Source: Tanypteryx hageni
Taxonomy: Eukaryota > Arthropoda > Insecta > Odonata > Petaluridae
NCBI GenBank assembly: GCA_028673005.1
Contig: CM054114.1
Span: 19,396,637-19,460,636 of the forward strand
Length of the DNA stretch: 64,000 nt
Direction: 5' to 3'
Shown here: in pieces, positions 10,956-22,921 of the stretch
Position numbering within the stretch: the stretch's first letter is position 1
Layout: each line of letters begins with the position of its first letter
Translations under genes and position numbers: made by a program
The notes under the pieces: generated by a model
What the model saw: the letters and a program-made list of their open reading frames with translations, nothing else
What the model was told of the DNA's origin: nothing
Database searches by the model: none

Positions 10956-11889
10956 TATATACATATATAAAGAAGATGTCTGTACGTCCGTCAGGCTTCA
11001 TTAGCCACTCCCGTTTACGAATCGTATCTCAGTGTTCGAAACCCACATTAAACTCCCACGATTTATTATTGCCCAGAAAATATATACATAAATTCCAGAA
11101 AATTGGCAACGGGTGTCTAATCACGTCAAAATATTTGGTTAACTTTAGTGGTTGGAGAGAGTGGTGTTATTTCGTATGAATTTTACGAGCGTGGAACACT
11201 CATTTTGAAGTCTTTTTTCGCATTTCTCCCAAAATATCGCGGAAAAAAGAACAAATCAAGCCGAAATGTGCATTTTCGCAAACAGAAAAGAATTTTTCAA
11301 ACTGAATGCTATCTAAAGAGAGAGAGGAGGGGAGTGTGAGACAGGAAATGATAGAGACGAATGAAGGAGGAGGAGTCGGAGGGGGAGTGATTGTTAACCC
11401 GAAAGAGGAGGGGGAGAGACAGAGGAGGGGAGGGGGGCACTCGCGTGGCTTAGCGATTGTTCTCCGGCCTTGCTGGAGGAAGAGGAGTTCCCTTTTAGAC
11501 TATTTTGTCCGAGGCTGGAAGGCACACGTCACCTACTTGTTTGGGCGAGGTCCTTAGGCGCAATGGCGGGCATTAATGCCAAGGCGGCTCGGGTGAATAT
11601 TTTATGCGGGACAGAGGTTAGTGCTGTCTTCGACAAAAAGCATCCTCCGACTGTTCTCTCCCGACGGCCTTCTTTCTATGCGTATTTTTTTATTCTCTCT
11701 CGGCGTTTGAATGAATGAAAATCTCTCCCTTTTTTGCAGGAATTTTTCCGAGCGCGCAGCGCTTCTTTCATTTCGCGTTCTTTATCGCGTTGTGTTCGTA
11801 ATTTCGTAGTGTCGATTTAGTGCGGCGTTGCGCCGACCTCTCGCTGTCTGATTTTCTTTTGTTTTTAGCTCTTTTTTCCAAGAAATCGC
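10956..11889. other. Purine-rich then GC-richer DNA, no gene confirmed
   Basis: GA-rich at 11320-11440 and GC-richer at 11440-11660. A frame at 11470-11718 includes an ATG at 11563 followed by 17 codons and then gttagt, which could pass for a first exon with a donor. No protein similarity is seen, so this is not called. Confidence 0.3.
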
Positions 11890-12190
11890 TTAGGTATTCG
11901 GTTTGTCTGTTCGTCTGTCTTTTTGCGCAATATATCTGAAGACCTCCGGTGTGGGAACGCCAAATGTTTATGATAGATCGATCTTTGTAAGAGCTAGAAA
12001 CGGTAAAAATTTGGTGGAACTAGGGTTAGATGCCGGGATGCAATCGCTGTCCACATTATTAATTTGCTAATTACTCGAGAAGAACATGATAGAAAGAAAA
12101 CACGATTTTGCAGGGAATAATCTATGATGTAACGTTGGCATCGGGTTTCAAAACTCGAGTACTGGTGTTCGATTCCGCTAGAGTTTATTT
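11890..12190 (+). repeat. Decayed repeat with tRNA-like B-box hairpin
   Basis: A phrase rich in tctgtctgtctg opens the block. It closes with gtgttcgattcc at 12165-12176, a B-box-like core enclosed by a perfect inverted pair aaactc (12151-12156) and gagttt (12181-12186). The layout resembles 6357-6409 and 15395-15435. Confidence 0.4.
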
Positions 12191-13039
12191 TTAATATTAT
12201 ATTTATTTATCCTTAATTTATTTTGCTTTTTGGCAGGACGCAATAATATTTGTGCAACATTTATGTGAAAAAAGAAAACGAATGCCTTTTGTAATTTGCT
12301 TTGTAATTCTTCCCTAACTTGTTTTTGCGTTGAACCGAGGGTTTTTATTCCTCATAACGTCGTCTCGCGTTTATTGATTCGTGAGGAGAGGGAACGAATA
12401 ACGATTCTTGGCTTCGCACGGTGTTTTTGTATGCTATTATGAGGCAGAAATAAGCGAAGTTGGCGTATCTTAACGGACAACATCATTTTTCCGACATCAC
12501 GTCTTCGCCTTTTAAAGTCTTGTGAAATGGATTGTTTGGAACCTTTGCATGTCCGATGATTGGCAAAGAAAGATGGATCTTTGAATTTATTCTCAGTTGT
12601 CTCTTTATTCGGATTTTTAAAGGCGCCAATTCAAAATGGATCTATTTTTTCTTTAAATATTTAAAAAATAAAACTAAATTAAAAAATGCTCCACGGTGAT
12701 TCTGGAGCATGGATATTTTAGTAAATAACTTAAGAAAAATTCAATCGTCAGTTTATCTTTTCTTAGGTGACATTTATTCATTTTCCCATCTTTTTTCCTT
12801 TTTAATTTTTTGTTTTTGATATACTCGTTCTAAAAATTATGAATTTAAATGGTGCTAATTATGGTAAAACTTACGCTATGATTTTCACGATATTTTTTAC
12901 TCTCTATGCAGCCCGACAAAACAACGAATTCATGCGTATCAGGGAAAGTTTAACAATTGAAATCATTTCTACGTTGTGCTAAATCCCTGCTTAAGTTATC
13001 TCAACAGCTGATGAAACCTAGGTCGTGTTATTATAACCA
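12191..13039. other. No feature recognised, AT-rich
   Basis: AT-rich DNA without recognisable repeats, genes or RNAs. Confidence 0.45.
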
Positions 13040-13380
13040 ATATTGGAAAAGTCTGGAAAGGTGTACTCCATGTCGGAGGACACAGAGTTTCCAAATTCGT
13101 TCTTTGAGATCAACAAATTTTAGTTAAACTCCCCAATACCAAATTTCATCAAAATACGTCATGCGGTTCCCAAGTTGAAACAGGAATATTGTAAACTACA
13201 TGTAGGACTTCATGTAAAGTGGTCGTAATTATTGTCCAATTTTAACCAAAATTGGAATCGGTCGACCAATTTTAGCAAAACTTCCAAATGCCAAATTTCA
13301 TCAAAAATACGTCCAGCGGTTCGCCGGTTTTAAGATACGGATGGACGGAAACGACCTCTCTTATATACGTTCACTTCGTG
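13040..13380 (+). repeat. Decayed dispersed repeat with internal duplication
   Basis: The phrase ccaaatttcatcaaaa(t)tacgtc is present twice, at about 13138 and 13290. Each time it follows tttagttaaact or ttttagcaaaact and precedes gcggttc. The block ends with ggttttaagatacggatgg and cggacgg-like words, wording typical of the 3' part of many arthropod interspersed repeats. No reading frame survives. I cannot assign a family. Confidence 0.5.
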
Positions 13381-15394
13381 CAAAGAACACATAAATATTA
13401 CAGTGTTGTAATTTCATATTACTCTACTTAAATAATGGTTCTTTGTTTGCAGAATCGATATTATTGCAATTCATGGAAGAGTAAACAAATATGTCAACAA
13501 CAACTTTGCCAAATTTCAATAGTTTAAAATCAGTTCTACTATGGCGGTATTTCTCGTCAAAAATAATATTCTCAAGTGTCTCAAAAATGACGCTAGCGTG
13601 ATTAGAGGTTTCTTCGAAAGCGAATAATATGAGTAAAATAATAAATGATATAGTGTCAACTAACCAATTGGCGTACTTAACCGTCTCCGAGGCTTCCTTA
13701 GTAAAAGTGTCCTAACTAATCGTCTGCTGAACTGGTCAACAAAGCGGTATGATATTATCAATAGAGTGGTTTGTTAGTCGGTTTTTATAACATTGTTGAG
13801 GCTATTGGAGATAGTGGTAAATACGTCATGATAGCCTGACATGCCTTCTTTTCGGTTACATATGGGCAATTGAATTCTTGACATTGGCCAGGTTTTTGCA
13901 TCGTGAAAAATTGTACACGAACGGGTTAAAAATAGAACCTATATGTGAAATTTTCTTCTCAAAAACCATTAGATATTGCAAAATGTCTCAAGAATCAGCA
14001 TAGAGGATAAAAATGTGAGGATAGTCGAGTATTTTTTGTACAGTGGCCTGCTTCATCGAACCGAGTACGTAGAAGAGGACACGGAAACGTAGAGAGCATG
14101 AAAAAAGTACAGGCGTGTCTCCCGAGTGTACTGAAAGAGAGCAAATACAAAACTTTTCCGTCTGCAAGCGATGTTCGCTTTTTTTAAGAATGGCGTAATA
14201 TCGCCCTCTTTTTCAGATCATTTCTCTCTCTCTTTTTCTCTTGCGAGTGCCGTTCTAATTTTCCTCCATCACCCTCTACAAATTTTCCGCGTTCTCATTT
14301 TCCTCTTTATTTCCAGAATGATTTTTTCGCTCGTCACTTTGTTGTTTAGTGTTTCTAGAGAAACAATTGGTATTTTTTAAAGAAAAGTTCTTTTTTTGTC
14401 GCCGACGGTGTTTTTTTTATTCGGTTATTTGCCCTGATTAGATACTCGGGGAATGGAAGGCAGTTGTAACAACAACATATTATCGTTTAATGCCTCAAGG
14501 AATGCCAAAAAATACAATGCGTTGTAAATTTGCTGTAACTTTAAAATTAAGGGGACGGCTTTATGTTAGAGTTTCTATGGGAAATTATAAGTTAATAAAA
14601 TTAACTAAAATTATTTGTTTCGTTTTTAAATTATTTTAATTAAAAAATAAAACATCCGCCTAAATGTGTCTGCTAATATAAGGATTATTTTAATTTTATT
14701 ATAAACCCCTTTCAAACCCATGAAATTAAGGCCGAATTTCTGTTTATGACCAGAAAGTATGCTAACTCTAGACTCAATACAAAACAAAGGTTAACTTAGA
14801 TGTTTATGACCTATTTAAATCAGCCAAAAAACACCAGGACATTGTCCTGAGGTAGTAAACATTCCAAATTAGTAACTGGCGTCATTAGCTTAATTTCGAA
14901 TTTACCAAGTGATGTAAACGCTAATTTTAATTTAAAAATCAAAAATCTTCATTAAACGATGTTACGTTTCTCTCTGTAAACATTCTCTTTCGTTCTCTAA
15001 ATAATTATCCAGCTCTTTTTTATGGATCCAAGGTAAGCACTCGGGTATCAAAAAATGAAAAATTAAGTATCTTCAATAGCTTATAACAAGGTTACAGTAA
15101 GTCTGCAATTCTCTTTTGTTTTTTATTTCTCCTATTTCATTTAAATTTCAAAACATTTTCCTGTCACAGAGCCAAATTGAAATGATAAAATTATTTATAC
15201 CGAAAATTCGCTTTCGAAGCTTTAAAAATACGAGCGTGTCCTTCGTCAACTCGAAGAGGAATTTCCATTGTTCCTGGTCCGTGAATTTGGTCAGCTGGAT
15301 CACATTGCTCTAATTTCAACCCGGGAGTAAATATTTCTGAACTTCCTGCCAGCCCTGTACCAGGTTTACTCGGGCGCCAAATGACGATTTTTTT
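13381..15394. other. No gene; AT-rich
   Basis: AT-rich throughout, with a pyrimidine-rich patch at 14200-14350. The frame 14171-14380 is Phe, Ser and Leu rich by composition. No repeat family recognised. Confidence 0.45.
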
Positions 15395-15435
15395 ACTATC
15401 TTAAGGTTGCCAGTTCGCATCCGGGGAACGGTAGT
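15395..15435 (+). repeat. tRNA-like mini-hairpin
   Basis: agttcgcatcc at 15412-15422 resembles a Pol III B box. It is enclosed by actatc (15395-15400) and ggtagt (15430-15435), which pair with one G-T wobble. It is the third locus with this layout (see 6357 and 12151). There is no full cloverleaf. Confidence 0.3.
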
Positions 15436-15548
15436 GAGCGCTATTTGTGTTTTTTAATGAGCTGTTTTCTTCGGAGGGTTAAAAAGCATAATCGAACGGT
15501 AAACACGTTAGGATACTGGATAAGGAGGTGCCATCTCGTCATAGATTT

Positions 15549-16035
15549 CCTGTGCAGGGGTCCTACGGCAATTCGTCGCTAGAAATTCGTCGCACGGCAA
15601 TTCGTCGCGTGTAAAATTCTTCGCAAAACAAATTCCTCGCATAGCAAATTCGTCGCATGGCAATTTAATTGCATGACAAATTCATCGCATGGTAATTTCA
15701 TCGCAAAACAAATAGGGTTGACGATGCTTCATAATTTTCGAATAAATTATAGAACTCCTGTGCAGATTATTCACTACAATTATCCAAATAAAATTGTCGG
15801 AAAATTGAATTGATGAAATATTCTATTTCTATAGTTCTTATTTCCTCAACGATTCCTGAATTTGCGATGAATTTGTCTTGCGACGAAATTTCCATGCAAC
15901 AACTTTGCCTTGCGCCGAATTTGCCAAGCGACGAATTTTCCATGCGACTAATTTTCCATGCGACGAATTTCTCTTCCGACGAATTTGACACGCAACGAAT
16001 TACCCGCGACGAATTGGCGGCACACCCTGTACAGG
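15549..16035. mobile_element. Foldback-type element, 487 bp
   Basis: Two long inverted arms of about 190 bp flank a ~110-bp core. The left arm holds ~10 degenerate copies of a 15-16-base unit of the form aattcgtcgcatggc. The right arm holds ~10 copies of its complement, gcgacgaattttccat. The outer ends are cctgtgcagg (15549-15558) and cctgtacagg (16026-16035), each itself palindromic. Long inverted arms built of short tandem units are the defining layout of foldback transposons. No transposase is present and no clear target duplication flanks it. The two open frames over it (minus 15767-16039, plus 15810-16121) are repeat-encoded. Confidence 0.75.
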
Positions 16036-16532
16036 GCACCCGTCGACGCGGACTCTACTGTTACCTTTTTACTATTACTTTCCCATTTATGAAGCATATA
16101 ATGATCGTGCTGTGGGCTTGAAGTAACATGCAGAGATTTTGACGAATATGCGCTATTTAGGTATTCCTGTGCAATAAAAGCACTTTTAATTCCGTCTGTT
16201 TGTAGTCTTTCGTCTGTCTTTGGTTTGTGATGTCGCCTGTAGGAAGTCTTCTATCTGCGGCTCCAGGGGATTAACGTTTAACGTAATCTGAATAAATCTG
16301 GAATTTGTGTAGGGTTTGACTTTAAATAGAAGCCTTCATCAAACTAAATATATTGCACAACAGCGGAAAGATCCTTACAATTATGTATTTTCTCAAAATG
16401 TCGATTTCCTTAAATATGGCTTCAATGATTTTGTTTAAGACTCATCCAAGTAAAAAAGAGCTTAATGTCATTAACAATACTATTCAAGCCATATTTTTAA
16501 AAGATAAGTGTATATAATACAGAGACATTTAA
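16036..16532. other. No gene; possible repeat tail
   Basis: A ctgtttgtagtctttcgtctg-like stretch at 16196-16220 may be a dispersed-repeat remnant. The rest is AT-rich and featureless. Confidence 0.35.
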
Positions 16533-17307
16533 ATAAGGTAACTCGACTCAATATGGCCTATCTAACATAAGCTTTATTAATTTTTTAACCACCTTTCCCA
16601 AATGCTGAAAGTAAAACTAACATAATCTACTCTTAGACAGTTTATTTAAGTAAACAGAGAAAAATGTTACAACACTATCACTTCAGCATGGAATTACTGG
16701 TTAGCATTTTTGCAAAACCTTCATTGCTGTTAGGCCATATTAGGAACATATGATCTCAATAAGGCCTATTGGGTTATTGTTAAAAAAATAAGAGAACAAG
16801 AATCTGAAATATTTATCAAATACTTATTTCAAAATTCTAATGCTTTATTGCTTAAAAATGATAACAATAAATTGTCGTTAGGCAAACATAATTAAAAAAT
16901 AAGAAAATAAAAGTCAAGATTATAATTTTACACTGTTAAAAATCGTAAAATTGTACCACCAAAGATTTACGCACATGAGGTCAAAATTCAATGAATTGCC
17001 AAGCCAATCACGCCACTAATAGTAGAAACTATTATCTTGTAGAATGCTTGAGGTCAAATTAATTAATTAACTTTTACCTGTACAAACATTGACTTACCCA
17101 ACGTCTTGAAATTAGATGCACGTAACCATAAACGCTGGCTTTAAACCAAACACTGCAGAAAATTCAGCCAACTGAGCGCGTCCAGCGGAATTCCATATAA
17201 ACACTGTTGCTAGCAGTCTACCGATATACTGCAACAACCGTCTGTCAATTTTGTCACGTAGTACGTTCGATACGGCGATTAGGCCATATTGGGTCAAGTT
17301 ACCTTAT
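16533..17307. mobile_element. Unclassified TIR element, ~775 bp
   Basis: Left terminus ataaggtaactcgactcaat continuing into atggcctat; right terminus on the other strand ataaggtaacttgacccaat continuing into atggcctaa. The ~28-bp ends match with two differences. The subterminal word aatatggccta also recurs inside, inverted, at 16733-16743 with a related caataaggcctattggg at 16757-16773. There is no coding sequence inside. The minus frame 17112-17297 ends in the right terminus and has no motif. No clear target duplication is seen, so the superfamily is open. Confidence 0.7.
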
Positions 17308-18419
17308 ATCGAATTTTCCAAACCTATGACATCATGCAAAGGCCTCGTGCGCCCTCTTCTCCGGCTCCATAATGCCTTTCGTAGACTCGTTGTGCGACTG
17401 CCTATAACCAGCGCTGTTGCTACGATACAAACTACGGGATAATTTATTCCGCGCCTAAATACCTATTAACCAGCAACATTAAAATTTCGGATTAGAAATG
17501 TGCGGATGTGGGAAAACCTTTGCAATGTATATTTCACCGGTTTTTATATCGCGTTTACATCTTGAAAACTGCTTTGTCCACCTAAAACCGGCAGGTCCTG
17601 TTCATTTGCGTATTTGAATTCGTATACATCCGAGTAATTATCTCTGGTACGTACTCCGATGCAAACAAACCGTTTAATTCGGTGTGGGGGCGTTTTTGCA
17701 AATTAAAACAAGTTTTAAATAACAACATAAGTTTAATATGACTTTGAAGGGGGTGATTATTCACCGAAACCGGTCGTGCATGTATTGTATTTTTTCTGAA
17801 TAGCACAAACTAATATTAAATTTGTGTTATTTTAAACTTGTTTATACTTGAGCAACACAACCCATTAGAAATATAATGAAGTTCTACGAAGTTTCTGTCT
17901 CTTCAATACAAACCGTTTAATCGTCCTATTTGTGGATAAAATTGGTCACAGTATCTAATCTAACCTTTCAAATTTTCATTGTGAATGCGATAAACCTTAA
18001 TAGGTAATGTTGGAGATACAGAGAATTTTAAGTTTTAGGCAGGATATATGCGAGTATCCAATAAAAAATGCTAAGGAAAATATAAGTGTATCTTGCATCA
18101 TTTTCAACATAGAGTGCGTGTGTGTTTGTTAAAATGATGCGAAACACTTTTATTATATTTATTAAACGTTACTTAAAATAGTTTGGAGGCGAAGTTCTTC
18201 ACATTTTCCGATTGTAAGTTAAGAGGAGATCGTACACCGATTCATTTCTTAAGTGCGAATGCGAAATCTATTTGCTGAAAAGCACACGCCAGACTTTAAG
18301 AGGTTACGGTTTGAAATATCGATTATTGGATTCTGCCTTTACAAAAAAATCCTATTTTTCTTACTCGCCGAACGTTTGCAAAATTCTGTTGGAATGGGTT
18401 CAAAATTTGAGAAGACCAC
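17308..18419. other. No feature recognised
   Basis: AT-rich with short motif-free frames on the minus strand (17582-17806) and the plus strand. Confidence 0.45.
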
Positions 18420-18530
18420 GAGGAAGAGTGGATGAGGGTGATAGGAAGGAGAAAAAGAGAGAAAGAAGGCGACAGAGTGAAAGAGAGAGAGAAACGAGGA
18501 GGGAGCAAAGGATTCGGAGAGAGAGATCCA
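18420..18530. repeat. GA-rich tract
   Basis: Purine-rich simple-sequence DNA (gaaag/gagag words). It creates the Arg/Glu-rich middle of the 148-codon frame at 18272-18718, which is therefore judged spurious. Confidence 0.6.
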
Positions 18531-19189
18531 ACCCAACGCCGACTGCGAACGTCGCCACTAATAAAATGATGGACCCCCAAGACGACCCAAGCTACACAGA
18601 CGGAATAACTTCCAGAATAAAACTAAAAGTCGAAAATCTAATTCCACATCGCGCCGTGGTGCGGCTATTTTTATTTTTTTTTCTTCTTTTAATAGACCAC
18701 CCATGCTTCCTTGCATGAAAATTATTTTCTTAAATAGAGAAACCAGTCGCGTCCTAAACGTATCGGACATTTGATATATTTTCGAAGTACTAGAGTTTCA
18801 TTTAAAAAGACGAATTTTTTACGTTTTGACGCAAGTTATTTATTCCCTCCGTATAATGTGTTTCTTTTCATCCTTTCGTTTTCGGAACTCCAAACCGTCC
18901 ACGGCTTCAGCGAATTGTTAACTCTCCAAAAGGGTACCAATGAATTGTCATCACCCCCGTTCCCTCCACACATTCTCACTTTCGCCGCTTTCTTTTGGCC
19001 TGTAGAGGAGTATGACTTTCCTTCCATCCTGCATCGGAGATCGCCATAAGTCTTTTCCTCATTATTTTAATTGTTATTTAAATGAGGGAGACCGACAATA
19101 TTTATTTCTCCTAGTTCTTCCTCGAGCAGAGCTGGAACTCGCGAGAAAAAGGTGCCTTAATTTCAGAATATCAGAGTAATATTACTATC
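18531..19189. other. No gene seen
   Basis: Mixed-composition DNA. Frames on both strands (18771-19049 and 18836-19027) overlap and lack motifs. Confidence 0.4.
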
Positions 19190-19740
19190 CCTTTCCCTTC
19201 CTTTCTCCCTTTCTATATCTTTGTCTCTATCTCGTTCACCCTCACTCTCCCTCCATCTCTCTTCCTCATCTCCCTCTACCTCTCTTCCTCTCCCTATTCC
19301 TCTCTTACTCTCTCCTATCCCTGTTCCTCTTTTTCCCATCCTCTCTTTCTCATCCTCTCTTTCTCATCCTCTCTATCTTCCCCCCTCCCCTCTCTTCTTC
19401 TCCCTTTCTCTCTCTCATCCTCTTGTTTCCTCTCTCCCTCTATTTCACTTTCTCTCTCTCTCTTCCTCTTTCTCTTCCTCTCTTAGAGCCTCTTCCTCCC
19501 TTTCTCTCTCATGCTCTCTTCCTCTCTTTTCCTCATGCTCTCTTCCCGTCTCTCCTCTCTCTTCCTCCCTCTATCCTTCCTCTTTCGCTTTTTCTTCTCT
19601 CGCGTCATCTATCTTCCTCCTTTCTTTACTTCTCTCCCTCACTCTCTTCCTCTTTCTCACGCCTCACATTCCTTCTCTCCCTTAATCTCATTTCTTCTCT
19701 CCCTCTAATTCCTTCTCTCTCTCCCCCCCTCTTTTCCTCC
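19190..19740. repeat. Polypyrimidine tract, ~550 bp
   Basis: Almost pure C/T composed of ctctctt, cttcctc, ccctctc and ctctatc words with few purines. Three long frames across it (for example 19221-19685 and 19423-19929) encode only Ser, Leu, Pro and Phe, so they are not genes. It is the pyrimidine-strand equivalent of the GA tracts at 27 kb. Its length suggests expansion of a microsatellite. Confidence 0.85.
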
Positions 19741-21184
19741 CTGTGCATCGCATTACGCATAAAAAACTCACAATTCTCATTTCTCTGTAATCTCCAACTT
19801 TCTTTCTCTTTCTGTTACTTTTTCTTCGTTTTAACCTCCTCTCTCACCCTGTTTCTCCACATCTCTACTATATATATACCGCTTTTCTCCATTCCAAACG
19901 TCAGTGGTACTAATGGATTCAATTATTAATGACTTTTTGAGATTCGTCGCGGCTTTTTCGTGGCGGGCTTCTGTTTTTTGCTGAATCTCTCATTTCAGAT
20001 CTCTTGGAGAGGAAGAAATTATTTCTCATATTTCTCTTTCTATCTCTATCTCTTGCTTATCCAATTTCTCCTTTTCTTCCCCATCTTACCAAATATCTAT
20101 CTTGCCAAGAAAAATATGGTTATATTCCTAGAGGAGTTATTTTTTCCTCCTTTTGTCTTTACTTTCATCCCCTAAAAACTGTCTGTCTCTGTCAGTACAT
20201 AATATCTATCTCACATTTTGCTTACCTCGCTCTGCTTCTCTCTCTTGCCTTCTTTACCTTTCCATTATGTAATCATACCCTTCTCATTGTAAATATGGAA
20301 ATTTCTCTTTAATCTTGGGCCCATTTTACCCACGTCGTCTTTCCCACTTCGCGCCGGTGTGATCGTATCGTTTTCCTACGAACTCGTTTTCTTTCTTCCA
20401 TTTTCGAAGATCTTCATTTTTTATCTTTATCCCATATCTATCATGCTATCTTGTCTGTCCATTTCATCTCTTAAACCTCCCTTTATTCGTTCTATTATTG
20501 CAATATGCACCGTTGCTATTCTCGGTTTTGGATATCCGCGATAAAAGTTTATTATGATATTATCATCAGGAACTACACATCATTTGGACAGCTCCGTCAA
20601 AACATATATATAGAATTTTTTAAAAAGATTCATTTCCAGAAACACCCGGTAATTCCATTGTAGATAATTGCGTAATTAAAACCACATGGCTATTTTATAT
20701 AATATAGGACATTTTCACTTGCATATAAAGTCTAAATAAATATGCAACATCAATTTTATGGCAAAGTGGAAATATCTTTTTTGTGTTGTGCAAACTGATT
20801 CCCTGTCATGGAAGTATTTTTTCCTTTTTCCAAGTTCCCATTTTTACGGAGTGTTACTATGCTGCATGATTTACATTTACATTTTCAATCTTTTGATAAT
20901 ATCCTGTGATCCACGAATCGAGTCTCCTTTTCCCATACGCCCTTGGTTTTGGTATCTGCTGTTTTTGCATCCGCGGTGAATTCCAGGAACGTAATCTCCG
21001 CGAAGAGCGAAGGACTCTCGTAATTCTCTTCATTATTCATAGTTAAAGTTGTTATCTCTCTTTATCTCTGGCCATCGTCCCTTTCTCCCTCAATCTCTCC
21101 GTCTGACCCTTTCTCCCGCTTTCTTTCCCTTCACCTCACTTCATCTCCCTCCCTGTCGGCGCTAACCACTCGTTTTGCACTCGT
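19741..21184. other. No gene; pyrimidine-leaning DNA
   Basis: CT-leaning composition continues at lower density to about 20480. Frames at 19960-20312 and 20758-20979 are hydrophobic by composition. No repeat family recognised. Confidence 0.4.
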
Positions 21185-21500
21185 GCCAAGTGGAAGGGGG
21201 AGCAGCAGAAGGATGTGGGAGGGAAGGGAGAAAGATAAGGATAGTTTGGTATGGAGTGGAAGAGTCGGGGTCGGCTTGGGATGAGGGAACAAAAGCGATG
21301 AGACGAGTGCTGCTCGGGAGGCTAGGGCGGTGCCTTGGACGGAGAGGAGATGGGTATGTTGCCATGGAGAGGGAGAAGTGAGAGTGAAAAGAATTTTATT
21401 TGGAAAGGCAGGGAGGGGAGAGAAGAGAGAGAGAGAGAGCGAGGTGAGGATAAAGGAGTATTCAAAAGAAGATGGGAGAGAAGGAAGAAAAATTCAGACT
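21185..21500. repeat. GA-rich region
   Basis: Purine-rich on the plus strand with gagagaga runs near 21420-21440. Overlapping frames on both strands are compositional. Confidence 0.6.
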
Positions 21501-21542
21501 TGCCTCGATAACTCGAGCTCTTTCGAATAATCAAGTCATTTA

Positions 21543-21880
21543 CAGTCGAGCCTCAATAATTCGAATTTTTGGCGAGCCAAAGTGTGCATGTTTTTCATTC
21601 GCATACTTTATAATTGTGTTCTACAACCATAAATTTCGATAACTGGAGCCATTTCTGCCTCCTTTCGTGATTGGAGTTATCGGTGTATTACCTAATGTTA
21701 AAAGTAGCGTTGTTTAATTCGAAGTTTCCGTAAGTCGAAGTATTTTCTTTTTCCGCCACGTGGTTCCAGTTGTCGAGGTCCGATTACCCGCCTTAGTGAT
21801 GTTTTTACAACTAGGATTTTCGATAACTCGAACTTTTTCAGCAGTCCCTTGAGTTTCGAGTTATGGAGATTGGGCTTCAT
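21543..21880. mobile_element. pogo/Tigger-like MITE, ~338 bp, decayed
   Basis: The left end, cagtcgagcctcaataattc, follows a TA dinucleotide. The right end read on the other strand is atgaagcccaatctccataa continuing into ctcgaa, a diverged match. Further tcgataactcg and tcgagttat words lie inside at 21624, 21818 and 21855, and similar words lie just outside at 21505. CAGT-G-A-CTCGATAA-type ends with TA targets are typical of pogo/Tigger elements. Too short to encode a transposase. Confidence 0.6.
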
Positions 21881-22698
21881 AAATGACAAAGGGTATGAAA
21901 TTCGAAGGTTGGAGGAATTGGATAGATAGAACGAGAGCTATGCGAAAGTAAAGTACGGGATGAGGACGTGCCAGTCCAAGGGAGAAGGAAGGTGATTGTA
22001 CTTCTCGCACCTCTTGAGTCAGAAGGGAAGAGACGCAGAGTGAAATACAGCAAACCATCGCCATTCGCGGGAAAACACGTTTCTCATAGGCAGCAGCGAA
22101 TGACGGGGCCGCGAATAGTGATACCAAGAGCATAAGGGAAAATGAAGGATAGGTCCTCGGCACAAAAAATTACTATATTTATACGATTTGACTCAAGAAC
22201 AAGCACTTAAAAATGCGTCTCATGTATCTTTAATCGCCACAACAAGTGCTTGTTTTTTTAATTTTTTCCAGACATAAGACGAGCACGATAATTCCGATGA
22301 ATTTATATGAGAACAAATAATTGAAAATGCATGATCGTTCTCTAAAGCCTTCAACAAATAAATAATGTCACGTTTACAAATATGTATATCCATCCTCTTC
22401 AGGATTGACATATCGAAGGAGCTAACTCCTCAACGGAGGATATTTATTCATCAGCTTGTAGTTTATCGCCATAAGTTTCGTAAAGTTTGCACTTAAAACG
22501 TAAATTTGGTTCTATCGATTTCGTAATAAAAAAGAAAAAGTACATTATGTTGTCACTCACCTGAGGCAAGAGTAATAATGCAAGACTCTAGAAACAGGCG
22601 ATTCTTCGGCGGAGGGGTCCAACGTTTCCACATAGCGTATATTTTTTCATGAGACAAAACTGAAAGTTAATTCTCTCAATTTTGAAATAAATCGAAAC
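21881..22698. other. No gene seen
   Basis: Mixed DNA. The minus frame 21861-22163 (100 codons) begins with a hydrophobic run but contains no motif I recognise, and it overlaps the transposon end. Not called. Confidence 0.4.
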
Positions 22699-22917
22699 AC
22701 GCTATTATGTAATTTCGTTCACCATAAATTGAAGAATCAGTACAGCTCTGAGTGCCGTCGGCGAATCGCTGGCTGTTTAAAACGAAGACAACGTTTATAC
22801 ACCCTTTTACTCGCAAATAGCCGAAACCGCGAATTGCGAGTGTTTACCGCGCGTACCGTAAGAAGACATCGGATTGGGATAAATGAGGATTCACAGGAAG
22901 AAAAAAGGTGAAGGTAT
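22699..22917. repeat. Direct duplication, copy 1 (219 bp)
   Basis: Identical base for base, as read, to 22922-23140, with a period of 223 and a 4-base link (tatt). The unit is GC-richer than its flanks and contains gccgtcggcgaatcgctgg and ccgcgcgtaccg words. Frames of 60 and 83 codons run across the copies and share a peptide only because of the duplication. The 223-base period is not a multiple of three, so the two copies are in different frames. Confidence 0.95.
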
Positions 22918-22921
22918 TATT

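Noticed and set aside
15560..16020. CRISPR-like array of short repeats
   Set aside because: Units of 15-16 bases abut without spacers and are inverted in the second half. This is a foldback structure in eukaryotic DNA.
18272..18718. 148-codon frame
   Set aside because: Its middle is a GA-rich tract and its ends lack motifs or splice context.
19221..19929. Overlapping frames of 154 and 168 codons
   Set aside because: They are translations of a polypyrimidine tract, with only Ser, Leu, Pro and Phe and three frames open at once.
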